Positions 11,801 through 24,683 are shown, counted from the stretch's first letter. The stretch is DNA of 64,000 bases from Bryopsis sp. KO-2023 (GCA_030272585.1 BSYQ01000006.1:5171001-5235000), one strand, 5' to 3'. Numbers and translations: made by a program. Notes: generated from the sequence alone by a model not told the origin.

Positions 11801-12961
11801 CAATTCCCTTGGTGCCGTGCTGGTGGTCGATAACGACATTGTGAGCAAAATGGCGATGCGTTTGGCATCCCACCTTATTATCAAACTTTTCGACAGGTAA
11901 CGCAGAAGAAAACTCCTGGGTTGAACTTCGAACAGTTTCTTTGTTTAAGAAGATGGGAAATGTGGGCACTGGTTCGATTCCAGGTTAAATGTCGTCACTT
12001 GGGGTCCTGCCTCGGAGAAGACCAAACACATTTTGGACGGCTTCAAAGACGAAGAGCTCGACTTCAATCAACAAATAGTGAGAGAGGTTGTCGACACTGG
12101 AACGGAGAGATCGTACAATGCGGCGTTGAGGCAGCACATATCGACAGTCAATGGGAAATTGTTGATCCTGGGCGTGGACGACCTTACTCGGATGGGGTCC
12201 TTCGTCAGACACGCCGTCAAAAACATCACAGACGTGCATATTTTGGTCGTGAAGAGCGATAGCTTAGGGAAGCTCTTCAGAACACCAGGTCGCGCTAACT
12301 GCAATTCACTATGTCGGACATCTGTACGCGCGTGGCTCGAATAAAATTTTCTCGTCGAGAACACCCTTGTGCTGGGACGGAGTGTAAAGCTTCTGAAATC
12401 TTGCGTGTGCGTCACAGATACAAACCACCTGACCGTGATGGCGTTGTTGGAAAACAATCCGACGGAGATGATTGAGTGGCTGAATCAACGATTGAAACCG
12501 GGAAGGGATGTGCTGCAAGTGGCGCGAACCCTGGCATTCGACAAGAGCGGCCTTTTGTCGGTTTCCTCTCGAAGAATCCTTGCGAACGCCAGGCTGTGTG
12601 CAGACTCCAGGTTTCAGATCGAGGAGAAAACCTATGGAGCGACCGCCATTGCTAGTTTACCTGCGGTATGTCACCCCACTATCCCTGCTCACTCTGATTC
12701 GCCCAACGCACACTGTCCCTGTGTGTGCTGCCACATACATGTGCAGCGGAGGTGACACGTGGCTTTGTATCTTTCAATTTATTCTCACGAGGTGACTTGA
12801 TGCAGGCCTGTGCCAAGGAGCAGATGGATATTTTGGTGGTGTCCGCCACATCAGGTCTGGACCTCCCGAAGCATCTGTCAGAAATCCTCTTGGCAGCGAA
12901 AACAAGCGTTCTCATTTACAGGTCCCAAGCCACCACAGGCAGGACCAGTTCGTTGGCTTAA
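8878..12961 (+). CDS. Uncharacterised 910-aa protein, 12 exons
   Basis: Exons: 8878-9036, 9155-9385, 9480-9622, 9757-9861, 9944-10178, 10267-10533, 10848-11132, 11218-11463, 11544-11896, 11984-12288, 12418-12665 and 12806-12961. Phases agree and give 910 residues. I do not recognise the protein. The N-terminus is basic (about residues 1-50) and is followed by an acidic E/P-rich linker. The middle (about 290-560) looks globular with strand-like stretches such as LKLVVAVDNEEE and HVVIVTVPRFPG. The C-terminal third has two alternating alpha/beta blocks, with strands GAVLVVDND, LNVVTWGP, LLILGVDD and VHILVVKSD in one and MDILVVSATSG and TSVLIYRS in the other. These resemble universal-stress-protein-like folds, an inference from pattern only. 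No signal peptide or membrane segment is seen. The donor after exon 10 (GTCGCG at 12289) is weak but is the best site I found that keeps the phase. Confidence 0.8.
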
Positions 12962-15130
12962 TAAGGCCACCTCTTGTTTTTTCTTCTTCTTTCCCAACAC
13001 CCCAATTTTGCATGAATTTGTCGATGATTCAAGGGGTGGTCAAGGATATGAGTGTGAGGTTGTCTTTTTTACATGAGGATTTTCTTCCGACGAGATCTCA
13101 TCTAGAGGAGAAACTCCAGGTTGCAAACCTTATCGTGTACAATTCTTCATTGTACAATCTTTGTTCAGCAAGACAGCCACTTCAGCTCCCAGAAAAACCC
13201 AATTCATGGAACCCCCCTTGCTTGCGACCTCAATCCAAAGTCCTACTATTCTGCCCTGCTCCCCCTTCCTCTTTTTCCCAGTCTTTTTTTTCTTCACCCC
13301 CCTCCAAATCGGCAATCCATATCACCAAAAGAAGGTGCCCTCAATTTTCCCAATCATGGAAACGCTTGTCACATCCCATTCACTCTTTCTGAAATTTCAG
13401 AAAATCTGTTAGACAAGCATGAGTGGTTTTGGGGGGGGGGGGAGGGGGATGCGTGGAAAGTTCCACCTTTTTCAAGGTCGCCGATTCCAGAAGGGAAAAT
13501 TGAGAGGAGCGGGGGGGCAAGAATAAATAAAACACACATCAACCTATCACAATAATAAAGTACAATCCTACAAAACCCAAAGCTAATTCAACTCCCCCCC
13601 CCTTTCTTTTTCTTCTAAAATTTCCCCCAGAAAGCTTCGGCATTAAATTTCCCCATCAATTCTCCATTGCCGACCCCATCCCAGAGCATCTCGTTGACTT
13701 CCTTTTTCGATGGTGATTATTGCACCTGAGCGAGCCGTCGGTTTAATTTTTTCCCTTATCCCTTGCTTTTGCATTTGTTCCCTTTTTTAAAAATTGTCGG
13801 GGGTTTTCTTTCTTTCTTTCTTTCTTTTTTGTTTTCCAAACATACGACTTCCCATCACCCAAAAACAAAATCCCACTGCTCTATGCAACTCACAGACTGA
13901 ATCGCACCATCCAGAAAACCAAAAAGAGCTATTTTTCACCTTTTTTTTCTTTTCCTCGTGGAATTCTAAGTACAGGGGTCCATGCCCGGAGAGAAACTCG
14001 AGATTTCTAAAAATATACACGCATTCATCAAATAAACAAACTCTCCTATTTTTAAATCTTTTTTTTTCTTTTTCCTTTTTTGTGAAAAATGCCAAACGAG
14101 AGGTTTTTTCAGGGTGAAATGGTTTTTGTTTTTGTTTAATTACCCCATGTACGAAGCTACAAAACCCAAAATATGTCCCCCTGTATCTTGCTGAATTTTT
14201 CTCTTTTTTTTGTGCCAAAAAGAAAATTTACTCAATCACCCTTTGCGGCAGGCAAACTTCTTGTCGATTGAACCGAAAAAAAAAAAAAAAGGGAACAGCA
14301 ATTCTTCGACTTCTCAAAATTCCTCGAGAAATAATTCAATTTCGTAAAAGACCCACGATAAAAAACACCACCAACATTCTCTGTTTCTGTGTATTTTTCT
14401 TTTTCCTTTTTTTTTCCCTCCTGTTTTTTCAAACAACACATAAGAGAATATACTCCATCGATAGGTTTTGCATTCAAGATGCCCATTTTTGTTTTTTTTA
14501 ATCGATTTTTTTTCCCCGATTTTTTTTTCCTTTGCTTCTTTTTTCTTTTTTTCCGCAAGTTTCCCCTTAATCAAGACCCCTTCTGTTTTCTTTTTTACAA
14601 TCATAAAATAAAGAGAAACTAAAAAGAAAAAAAAAAAACACCACCAAGAAAAGAAAGAAAGATCACTATTGCGAATCACCCGTGCAACACACATCTGATC
14701 ACATAATCCAGAAAAACTCTCTATATATATATACGTATGTCCAATTCTTTTTTTTTCGCTTGAAAAAAATGTACATATATATTTCGTCTGGCTCTTTTAA
14801 CCCTTTCCAAAAAAAAGATACAAAAGACAAAAAAAAAGGAAACAAGGGCCTCCGTAATTCTTGTGGGTTGTTCGAAAACCATTTTCCCCTCTTATCCCCC
14901 CTCCCCTCTTTATGATTCTTTTCCACACCCCCAAAAAAATAGATATTTCATCATTAATATTCCCATTTTTTTCATTAATTTGACCCCCAAGCTCCCCCCC
15001 CCCTCTTCTTCCACAGAAAAAAAAAATGGAGCAACGAAATCACCTCTTTTTTTCTCTTTCCTTTTCAGTTTTTTCTCCTTTTCTTTGGTGGTGTTTCACA
15101 ATCTCTTTTTTTCTTTTTCTTTTTTTCATG
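12962..15130. other. Convergent low-complexity intergenic region
   Basis: The 2.2 kb between two convergent genes is dominated by T-rich and A-rich tracts, CTTT repeats near 13810 and G or C runs near 13430 and 13595. Open frames here encode only F/S/K-rich low-complexity sequence. I see no gene or RNA. Confidence 0.5.
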
Positions 15131-15730
15131 TCAAGTCAATTCGTCGAAAGACATGGCTCGGAAACACACCGGACAAGTGTTGGCCCTCTCTAACCATTCG
15201 TAGATGCAGGACAGGTGAAAGTGGTGCTGGCACTTAGTCATTATTTTGGGGTTCTCCACAGTGTAAGCCTCCAAGCAGGTGGGGCAAAAATCATCTTCCT
15301 CGCTCAGAGAAACCCCACTGCCCAACGACCTTTTCATTTTCTTGAGACTCTTGGAGCTCGCCACTCTGGCCATCCCACCCTCCCCCGCCCCCGACGCGCT
15401 CTTCGCCCCTTCCCTGGCCGCGACCACAGTTCCCGATTCAACCCCGTCCAATTCTCTCGAAGAATTCGACATTTTTACGTTCTCGGGCAGCAGTCGTCCC
15501 CGCTCATCCTCGGGGGGAGTGTTCCCCACACCGCACACCGACCGCGAAAAACTGACTCCAGGGGTGACGACTTGCGGGGCTTGGTAGGATCCGCGCACGT
15601 AAGAATTGGGCCGCGAGGGGTTTTGGTATGGACCCCCCAAAATGCCGCGCAACCAGCTGGCCAGGGCGGAGAAACACATACACTCGCCACCCGAATCCTC
15701 CAAACGTTCGTCCGTCGGCCTGTGTTGCAT
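15131..15730 (-). CDS. RING-H2 E3 ubiquitin ligase, plant At3g02290-like (199 aa)
   Basis: A single uninterrupted frame of 199 residues. The C-terminal RING-H2 (about 149-189) reads CPTCLEAYTVENPKI, then TKC, the H-x-x-C block HFHLSC, IYEWLER and CPVC, followed by a short tail SFDEL. This arrangement, including the ENPKI and HFHLSCIYEW blocks, matches the small plant RING family typified by At3g02290/At5g15790. Such proteins bind an E2 and transfer ubiquitin to substrates. The N-terminal part has a C-x-C pair (about 17-19) and a serine-rich linker. The first ATG is at 15730; the frame stays open to about 15820 without another ATG, so an upstream exon is possible. It is the only intronless gene among those modelled with confidence. 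Substrate unknown. Confidence 0.85.
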   Translation of the reverse strand: MQHRPTDERLEDSGGECMCFSALASWLRGILGGPYQNPSRPNSYVRGSYQAPQVVTPGVSFSRSVCGVGNTPPEDERGRLLPENVKMSNSSRELDGVESGTVVAAREGAKSASGAGEGGMARVASSKSLKKMKRSLGSGVSLSEEDDFCPTCLEAYTVENPKIMTKCQHHFHLSCIYEWLERANTCPVCFRAMSFDELT

Positions 15731-16465
15731 CTGGGTTTCCCCCGAAGTAGACAATCCCGTCTTCACCCTCCCCCCTCTTTTAGCGTTTCCTTCTCGTGCG
15801 AAGGAAACTCGAATCGACAAGAGATTTAAAAGACACCAGTCCTCGGCCGCGAGACGCTTTCTCTTTCCAATCCCTTCTGTTCCCCCTTGTACTTGTCAAT
15901 GGCTTCCAGCAATGCCGTGCGAACTCAAAACCGAGCGGAGAATCGAGCCGAGTGGCGCAACGACCTTCCCCCTTGGTCCTCCCTTCAACGATATTGACGC
16001 TTTCTGTTGATTCGAAGGGACGCTCCTTTTTTCCGATTCGCTTTGCGAGTGGTTTTCTTCTTCCGGTTATTTTTTTTTGGAACTCCCAATGTCTCGGCAA
16101 AACAACACGCGGGTGTCTAGGAACAAGAACCTTGCACCGTGCAAAGTATGGCGCCCAAGGGTGTGTTTTCCTTCGCGAAGGTATTTCCGGATTCACGGAA
16201 AAAAGGTGAACTGTTGGAGCGTGCACATGACGTGGCCGTCTGTACGCACTGCCGATTCACGCAGTTTGAAGCATTCAGGGCTCCATTATGAGGTCGGCAA
16301 CTTCCCCCCCGCTCCCACCCCAGAAACAACGGTTTCCTGGAGACAACGGGGACTGTCCATGTGTTTGTTACAGTAAACAGGAAAAACTGAGATTACGAAG
16401 GCCTTCGGTGACCTACTGCCAAAACCTGTTTTCTCTCTGGAAGCACTATATATCGGAACAGACCT

Positions 16466-16598
16466 CAACAACGCGCGAGCCACCCAAATAGGAAATGCGG
16501 AAATATACACATCCACATAACACACTCTTTTTCCACTTTCAGGAAACGGGGATGTGCATATTTCCGCATTTCCTGTTTGGGTGGCTCGCGCGTTGTTG
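16466..16598. repeat. Long hairpin, 49-base inverted repeat arms
   Basis: Arms 16466-16514 and 16550-16598 pair with about two mismatches in 49 around a 35-base spacer. The arms contain CAACGCGCGAGCCACCC and GGAAATGCGGAAATAT. The structure could be a small foldback transposon, but I see no clear target duplication at its ends. Confidence 0.9.
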
Positions 16599-16846
16599 AA
16601 CTCCAAATAAGTACTTCACTTAAAATCCTATCCCAAGAGGTGGTGAGAGAAAGTCAAAAAGCATGCAAGGCTTGATCAACGAGCTGAGAGGACAGTGGAA
16701 GTGCTTCCTTTAGTTTCTATTGTTTGTATGCTGATATAGGGGCCACCGCCAGGGAAGGTGTGTCTCATTCTTATTTAGGTTTAATTCTCTAATCAGACAA
16801 TCAGCTGTTTTTTGACCAGTCAAGCGACGAGTACATCGATAATATA

Positions 16847-16870
16847 TGACGTCTATGACGTTCGTGACGT
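16847..16870 (+). promoter_or_regulatory. Cluster of three TGACGT (CRE/bZIP-like) motifs
   Basis: TGACGT occurs at 16847, 16856 and 16865, evenly spaced by 9 bases within 24 bases, about 600 bases upstream of the CFAP44 start. TGACGT is the core of CRE and bZIP sites in many eukaryotes. Regulatory use is inferred only. Confidence 0.35.
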
Positions 16871-17458
16871 CTCGAATGTGGATCTCAGAGCGCGGTCATC
16901 GATTCCACTATTTTGAATGCCCTGGACCTCCGTCCCACATGCACGACGAGTAACTCAGTGATGCAACAATGCGAAGATGTTGTTTAGTCGTGATGAATGT
17001 TTTCGGTTGTTGGGGCGTGTGGTTCACGGCTCTGGCAGTGTCCATCACGTTCGACTGTGTGTCCGAAACTTTGTCGTTTAGTGTTTTTGCCGCTTTCCTT
17101 TTGGAGATGGTGACGGGGAGAGTCCGACTAGAGCCCAATTTGCTGCTCGTTACGACGATTCCATCGAAACTCAGGAGTTTCTGAGCAACCAGTTCAAAAA
17201 TGAGAAAACAAACCAAAAGGCTGCTCCACGTGTCCCCGCAGCAGATTATACCCTTTCTTGTCATATCTTTCCCCTCGAACAGCAACACACACATCAACAA
17301 CAGATGCAGTCGATCTGCGAAATGAAAAATCAGAATTAAACGATCCACATTCAAGACAATCACAGCGCCAGAAACTCACCATTTCAATAACATAGACCCT
17401 GATCTCCATTGCACCGGTCCAAAAGCTTCTCCATCTGTAAGGCAGGGCAAGCATTTCA

Positions 17459-20400
17459 ATGGCCGACCCTCCCAACGAAAATTATATTGAGCAACCCAGC
17501 GATGTGCCTGGGGTGGCAGACAGCGAACAGTCCCCACGTGTGGACTGTGCACAAGAGTCAGTCGTGCTGAGCTCTATCCTGAGTCTGGATGCATCGAAGA
17601 AAAACCCAATCCATTCCTTGGAGCCACATGTTATTGTTACCTTCGCTGGATCGACAGTAGTGATTTTAAACACTGAGACGTTGGAGCAAAAGTACTTGTG
17701 GGGGCAAGACGGGGGCGGCATCGGCGCTGTCGCAGTTCACCCCTCCCGAGAGTATTTCGCCGTCGCTGAAAAATGTGCTCGGAGAGCACCAAATGTGTAC
17801 ATTTACAATTATCCCCAGCTCCAGCTCGTCTCCGTCCTCAAGGATGGCACAGAGAGGGCATTCAGTGCTGCTGCTTTCGACAAGAAAGGGGATATGCTCG
17901 CAACGGTGAGCGAACTCAGTGCCTTCAGCTTAGTTTTCCTCGAATGGGGACAGGGCCATGCGCTAATGATATCGTTCACATTTCTCTTTCAAAAACAAAA
18001 ACAGTGGAGGCACAAATTGTAACTTTTGGGCCAAAAGCGTGTTTGAAACGAAATGTCTCAACGAAATGCAGGTGGGGAGCTACCCTGATTACATGCTCAC
18101 ATTGTGGGACTGGAAAAAAGAATGCGTGACGCTGCGGGCGAAGGCGTTCTCCCAAGAAGTCTATACTGTGGAGTTTTCGCCTTACTTCGATGGACACTTG
18201 ATCACATCAGGAACGGGACACATCAGGTTTTGGAAAATGGCCAGCACTTTCACGGGTTTGAAATTGCAGGGGAGCCTGGGGAAATTTGGGAAGATAGAGC
18301 TCACAGATGTGTATGCGTTTATCGAAATGGAAGATGGCAAAGTGTTGTCAGGGACTGAGTCTGGCGAGCTTCTTTTGTGGGATGGTGGCCTCATCAAGGT
18401 ACCAGGAGATAACCAGTGGCAACTAGTTCAAAAATCGCAGCAATTTGTGTTGAACGGGAAAAATCCAGTGTGTGAAATGGGTGGTGTTTGTCTTCCAGGC
18501 CGTGCTAACAAGACACGGAGGCAAGCCTTGCCACGATGGGGCCGTCAGTGTTGTGGAGCACGACGTGAAAGCAGGGCACATTATCACGGCTGGCAACGAT
18601 GGGTTTGTACGGATTTGGGATTTCAATATGATAAGGGACGCTGAACCGCCAGACGATGCGGTCACAGTGGAAATCAGTCCAGCGGACGAAGTAAAAATAT
18701 CAGAAGACTGCCTGATCAAGAGCCTCATATGGGATAGCAAGCAATGGGTCATATTTGCAGAGTCGGGCGCCATTTTCAAAGTTACCCTGCCAGACATTGG
18801 ACCTGTCAGCAAGGGGGAACGGCCAAAAATGCTTTTGGAATTTAATTCTGCTGGGTTTGCTGGCTTGGAAACGTTGGATGGAGAACGATGCGCAATAACA
18901 GCTGGGAAAGATGGATCTGTGAGGCTCTACAACTACTTGTATGTGCAAAGAATATTCTGCGTCCGAAACCACAGTCAATAGAGCTTTCGTATTCCATCAA
19001 AATGCTGATACAAATTCATTGCCCCTCTCAGAGAAAAGGAGCAACTGCACTGCTCACAATTTTGCTCGCCAGCATCTCAACTCCTGCTCTTGCCGGCAAC
19101 TTTGGATCCTGAGAGGCGGACCATTCTAGTTGGCTTCGAGGATGGAACGTTAAGGGCGTTGGGAAGATGTGCAGATGGGCTGAAGCTTTTGTGCGCGTTA
19201 AAGCCCCACAAGGTAGCACACAGACACAGTGCTGCACAGTGGTTGTTTGATGGGGTGGATCAACAAGAGCAAATGGCTGGACCAGAGTGAATTAACCAAG
19301 GCTATGTTTTGTATGACTTCAGACGTCTATCAATGCGATTTCAGTTTCTCCTACCACACGTCGGATGGCAACCGCATCCTCTGATGGACGCCTTTTCTTT
19401 TTTGATATTGAAAACATGCACACTTACGTCCCAATAGCATATTCAACCCTTCATTCCCCCATCAATACTCTGGCGTTTACTAGCTGCGGGACTAGTGTCT
19501 TGGTTGGGTGTGCGAATGGACAAATCTTGAAAGTGGAAGCGCCCACACCAACAACCAGCGGCGAAGCGTCCCTTGAAAGGGAATTTCCATCAGAGATTTT
19601 TGATTTCAAAGTTCCAAAGTCCCCAAAGCGTAGAAAAGAAGAGGATGATAAGGAAAACGTCGAAAATCAGGACGCCGAGGCGCCACAGAATGGTGAGGCC
19701 ACAGTAGAAGTCGTTTTTTGGTTGTCAACATGATGCTAGACGATGGAATTCATATCTGATGTACTATTGCAGATGATAATACACAGCCGGGAACGGCAAG
19801 CAACGAGGATACAGGGGAAAATGGTCAAGGGGGGAAGGCAGAAGCAGAGGAGGAGGAAGAGGAGGTCGATCCTTTTGCTGAAGGGAAGACACCGGTGCAC
19901 ACTATATTATTTTCATCGGAGGACCAGTTCTTTGTTGCATTCGGCGGTGCATTGGCAGGCAAGGTATCAACCAATCCCCAGCACCAAAGATTTTGAATTC
20001 CAAGCACTGATTTCTGCATGGATCTCAAGATCTGTACCACCCCATTCGCAGGTTTTTCAATGTTCCTTGGAGACCAAAGAGACCCTGTCAACAATCTCTG
20101 CTCCAGCAGCCGCAACGACAGTGCTTCGATTTGGCAGCTCCAGAGAATTTTTGCTGATGGGCTCGTGTGATGGAATGATACAAATGTGCACTGTTCCCAA
20201 AACTGCAAATGCACCGTACTCGCCATGTTGGGAACGTGGGATCCATGACGGGCAAAGTGGGAGGGTGACCGGGGTGGCCTTATCCCATGACGACCGGTAT
20301 CTCTTGAGCGTTGCAGAAGACATGACATTCTATGTGCAAGTGAGGATGTTTGCCTTGCTTTTCAAGCTTCTCTATATATACTTTCCCTTCTCTGACCAAT

Positions 20401-23400
20401 TGGGTTTGGGTACAGGAAGTGAAAGTTGAAGTAGTGAATCGGGCCCCATTGCTGGAAGAGACACCAGAGTTGCCCAGCCTGGCTGAGGACGGCACACCAA
20501 AAGCAAAGGACATTACAGATGCGTCTGCATACACGATTGAAGAGGCTAAGCAGAAAGAAGAGCAGGACTCTTTACTGGCGGCGGCTGACGCGAAAAAGAG
20601 GAGAGTCAAAGACTACTTGGGGAATCTACGAGCACAATTCGAAGAGTTGGTCGCAGAAAATGCGGCAAGGCCACCAGGGCGGAGTTTTTCGGAAGATGTT
20701 TTCGAGATAGACCCAAGTAATACACTTCTATTCACCCCAAGCCATACAAATCCCTATGTGTGGGTGAACAAGATTGTGCCTAAAGTCCCAAACGAAGAGC
20801 GGGAATATTGTTCAGGAATAAAAAGTTTGCCATTCTTTTGCAGGTCTGAAGGACATGATCGAAGAGCAAACACAGGAAAGGGAAGAAATAGCACGAAGAG
20901 AAATGCAGTGGGATAGGGAAAAGAAGCGACTCGCACTGCTCAAACTTGAGGAGCGTTACCTGAATCAAGTGGAGGTGGAGAGAACAGCGCTGTGGGGTTT
21001 CGGATCGCACAGCTACTTGACATGCTTTAGAACAGAGAAGCTGCCAGAAGGGATCAAGGAGCATATGAAGCACTTGAAGGCCAAAATTGAAATGGAAAAC
21101 AACTCGGAGGAAACCCGCGATAGCAATGTTGGATTTGGAAACTCAGGACAGGGAAGCGGGGAGCACGGTGGAGGAGCTTTTGTGAAGGGTAGGGTGTGGT
21201 TGCTTTCCTCAATACCTCTCGTGATACTGTTGGTGAAGTGAAGTCGTTGATCATTGCAGCGCCAGTGACAGGTCATACAGAATGGCTAGTTCATGTTCAT
21301 TGTAATTCAGATATGGAATACAATAAAACACAGCACAATTTCATGGACAGGGACTAAAAATGAATGAAGAATAAAGGTTCCTAAATACTGATTCTAATAC
21401 TGTACTGTCAGGAACGGTTGGCTTTATGACGGACTCATTTGATATCGAGAGCAACTCTAAATTTACAAAGGCAGACTTAAGGAGGATTGCAAGAAAGAAA
21501 CGAGAGGAGCATTGGGGTGCATACAATTCAATGCGCCCAAGTGAAGATCAAGAAAATCCTGCTGATTTGGCTGCAATACGCGAAGCAGAGATGACGATGG
21601 GAGATTTCAAGCTCAAAACTGACCCAGCCTATGTTGTTCCTAAGGTGAAGAGGGAGGCTAATGATCGTGTGAAGGCAATTTAGCAAACAAAAAGTCTTTT
21701 CTTGACCAGTGCATCAAAATATGTTTCTTGTGTTTGTAGGAAGAGAGAATGACACCTGACAAGAAACGATATCAGATGCTGACACTTGAAAACGGGATTC
21801 ACTCCTTGAAGATGGCATTCAACGAGGAATTCATGAACCTTAGAGACGCGAAGAGGCGGGCTTGCATCGAAATAAGCCAAAAAAACGAAAAGCTGCGAGA
21901 AATCAACAACCAGCTCGACATCAAGGGTATGGGAGTGCAGCATTACAGGGAAACAGGACGGCTGCTTCCCAAAGCGGAGATTCTGACAAGTTTGCTTCTT
22001 TGCTGCGCACATGTTCAGATGTAATCGTAAACCCAGCGATGCTTCCTGAGGAAACGCCTGAGTCAAGACAAATCGCCACGGACGCAGACATCGCTTCATT
22101 CGTTTCACAGTGCGAAGAGTCTACCAAGAAGAATGCAGAGTCCTTCGGTGGATTTGGGGGAGGCGGCAACAAAAACAAGACCCCAAAGGAGCTTCCTAAG
22201 GTTGGAAGGAGGTTTAGCACTTATGGCACAACACTGATCGAAAAAGGACACATGTTTGCCTGGAAGCCAGTTCAACAGATACCTTACCCCTGTGGCTGAA
22301 TTTATTAATTTGAACCGTTCGAGTGAACTCCTTGTTGTTTTCAGTCTTCTCTCAGTGACGAAAAGACGCCTAACGGGGCTGCGAGAGATACAGACCCTTT
22401 AGCGAGCATATTGTCGCATATCCCGCCTTCTGATTTGGAAAAAGAGGAATCCTGCTTTCGACGTCGGCACCTGGAGCTGGAGCGGGAGAGAATATTGGGC
22501 GAGATCCGTGATATCGTCGAACCCTTCGACAACGCATTGCAAGGCTTGAAGAGAGAGAAATTTATGAGGGAAGCGGACGTCAAGTACGCAGAAATGCGCC
22601 GCCTCGTGATGTTCAAGGAGCTGGGTCTCTTGAATGAATTCCAGAAAAGGGAGGTGGTTTTGAGTACCAAGCTCCAGGATAAAATGGCGGACAGGGCTAT
22701 GGTGAGATCCAGAAACATGGGTTGAAAGCACGCCAAACCTGAAAAAAAATCCAAAATGCTGCTAAGGCGACGATATAATATGCGTAGATTCTCGAGAAAA
22801 TATCCGAGTGCCAAGGAAGACTCGAACAAAAGAAGGTGGAGCTCGATGAGCTGGAAGGGCGCCAGACAGCAGTCGTCGCCGAGTTCGACGAGCTCGTTCC
22901 CGAGAATCATGACTTCAGAGAGCAACTCTCGAAAATCTTCTTCAGAAAGATGAAAAGATCCAAGAAACGGTCCGGCGGCGATGAGGATGACGACTACGAT
23001 AGCGACGAGGACTATGACGATGACGATTTCGATGACGACGAGGAGGATGATGAAGAAGAGGAAGAAGTTTGCCCTGCAGACTGCGACCAGGTTGCCACTG
23101 ACCTTGTTGAGGCGCTAGCAAATCTTGATAGTCCTTGAGCGCTGAACTACAGTCCAAAGATCTCGACGCAGTGAAGTTCGGAAGGAACTGTGTTGAGGAG
23201 AAACACCAAGCACAGCTCACCATTGTTTTCTTTTTTGGCGGCTGTGTTGCAGGATTTGTATGCGAAGGTGTGCGACCAGCGAGAGAAGCGATTGGATGAG
23301 GAAGAGCTGCTTGCCGACTTCCAAAAATCGATAGAGCAAATTAAGAAAGACAAGGAACAGGCATCCAAGAAATTGAAGCTGGTGGAACAGTCGCTGACGG

Positions 23401-24494
23401 CCATAAACTCCGACATAATGGAATTTCAAAAGGAGAAGCAAGGGAAGCTGAATGAGCTGGACGTGCTGGTCATGATAAAAATGAATCAAGTGGAATACTT
23501 GATCGACGAACGAGTCCCAAAAGATTTGTCTGAAACCCTTGTGTTCAGCAAGGAGCAACTGAAGCGTTTGAAGAATCGGATTTTGGTGAGACGAAATAAG
23601 CGAGCTGGTGAAGGACATTTAAATGACACTCACCAAGTTTCAGGAATTTGGAGTCAAACACGCTATGTCTCCTGACAAAAAAAAATGAAAAAATGAAAAA
23701 ATTCATGGATTGATTTTTTCAAACCTTCAATCATTCATAGAGTCTTTTCTGAAAGTTGCCTGTCATCGTTCCGAATTCCAGAAACGGTTTCATTCCTTTC
23801 CAGGAGCTGGACGATGAACGACTCGAGCTTAGGAAGAAGCAAAGGGAGCTCCGCAAAGACTACGTCCAACTCACAAGGGATAAGAAACTCAAAGAGGGCA
23901 AAATAGAAGAGTTAGAGACACGTATGTATGATGTTCAGTTGCTCAAGTTCGGGCAGGTCATCGACCTGGACCTGTTGGACAGAGTTCAAATGAGCCAGGG
24001 GACAGGCGAAATTAAGGAACAAGTCCGACTTCAGGTTTGTAGAAGAAACTCGCAACCAAACGTAGAGCTTTGCTGTGGCGCCAACCAACACCTTTCAAAT
24101 CGAAAAACTTGCAAGTTCCAGCAGGTGGGAGTCGAAGCTCCACGAATGACTGTTTGACAGCTGTGTTTTTCGACAGGAAAAAAAATTGGCTCGAGAGTTG
24201 GCGCAGTGGGATAGAAAAATCATGATTCGGACTGAGGAACTGGCGGCGGTGACTTCCGACAACACAAAATGCTTGAACACGATCTCCGACCTAACGCGGT
24301 TCCAAATGAACATAGAAAAGACCTTGACGACATCTCAAAACCGAATGCTCGCCGACCCCGACTCCCAGCGGCGAAAAGAGACGGCCGCACGCGAAGAATT
24401 GGTGCATACCGTCAACGAACAAGCCGCCAGAATAGAAACGATGAAAAAGCAATTGATGGCACTCAAGAGGAAGGATACGTCTGTGTACGGTTGA
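17459..24494 (+). CDS. CFAP44: CFAP44 (WDR52) ciliary protein, 1690 aa, 17 exons
   Basis: Exons: 17459-17905, 18072-18398, 18499-18938, 19032-19212, 19323-19692, 19773-19963, 20052-20339, 20416-20716, 20844-21188, 21412-21644, 21740-21926, 21980-22200, 22345-22701, 22788-23090, 23253-23585, 23804-24034 and 24177-24494. This gives 1690 residues; animal CFAP44 is about 1850. Residues 1-750 are WD40-type beta-propeller repeats, with the diagnostic blocks [33 protein letters not shown] and [12 protein letters not shown]. The rest is largely coiled coil with an acidic D/E run near residue 1360. CFAP44 works with CFAP43 in the tether complex that holds inner dynein arms on the axoneme. The weakest junction is exon 11 to exon 12, a 53-base intron (21927-21979). 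A polar Y-N-Y-L to E-K-E-Q join across intron 3 also fits the family. Confidence 0.95.
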
Positions 24495-24683
24495 CAAAAG
24501 GGTAGTTAGAATTCGATGGTGGGAATGGCCTACTTGGTTGATTGTTTTACAAGGGATGGAATCTGTTATCTCAGCGGGGGGGGGGGCTACAGGAAGATTT
24601 CAGTCTAGATGTAACATATTCGAAAAAAGATCTATCCGAGTTCCACTAAGAGAAAACCACTAACTTAGTGGTTTTCCCTTGGA

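Larger units (their letters stand above)
15731..17458. other. Divergent intergenic region between the RING gene and CFAP44
   Basis: The 1.7 kb separates two divergent starts. It contains a 49-base-arm hairpin at 16466-16598 and three TGACGT motifs at 16847-16870, listed separately. An open frame at 16908-17363 on the reverse strand begins at GTG and has no recognisable content. No other gene is seen. Confidence 0.5.

Noticed and set aside
15215-15829. 204-codon forward frame over the RING gene
   Set aside because: Antisense shadow of the RING gene; the reverse strand carries a textbook RING-H2.
16908-17363. 151-codon reverse-strand frame upstream of CFAP44
   Set aside because: It begins at GTG, has no recognisable motif and no good splice context.
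22201-22300. CFAP44 exon 12 extending to a stop near 22298
   Set aside because: Would truncate CFAP44 before its conserved coiled-coil blocks. Splicing at 22200 to 22345 keeps phase and family sequence.
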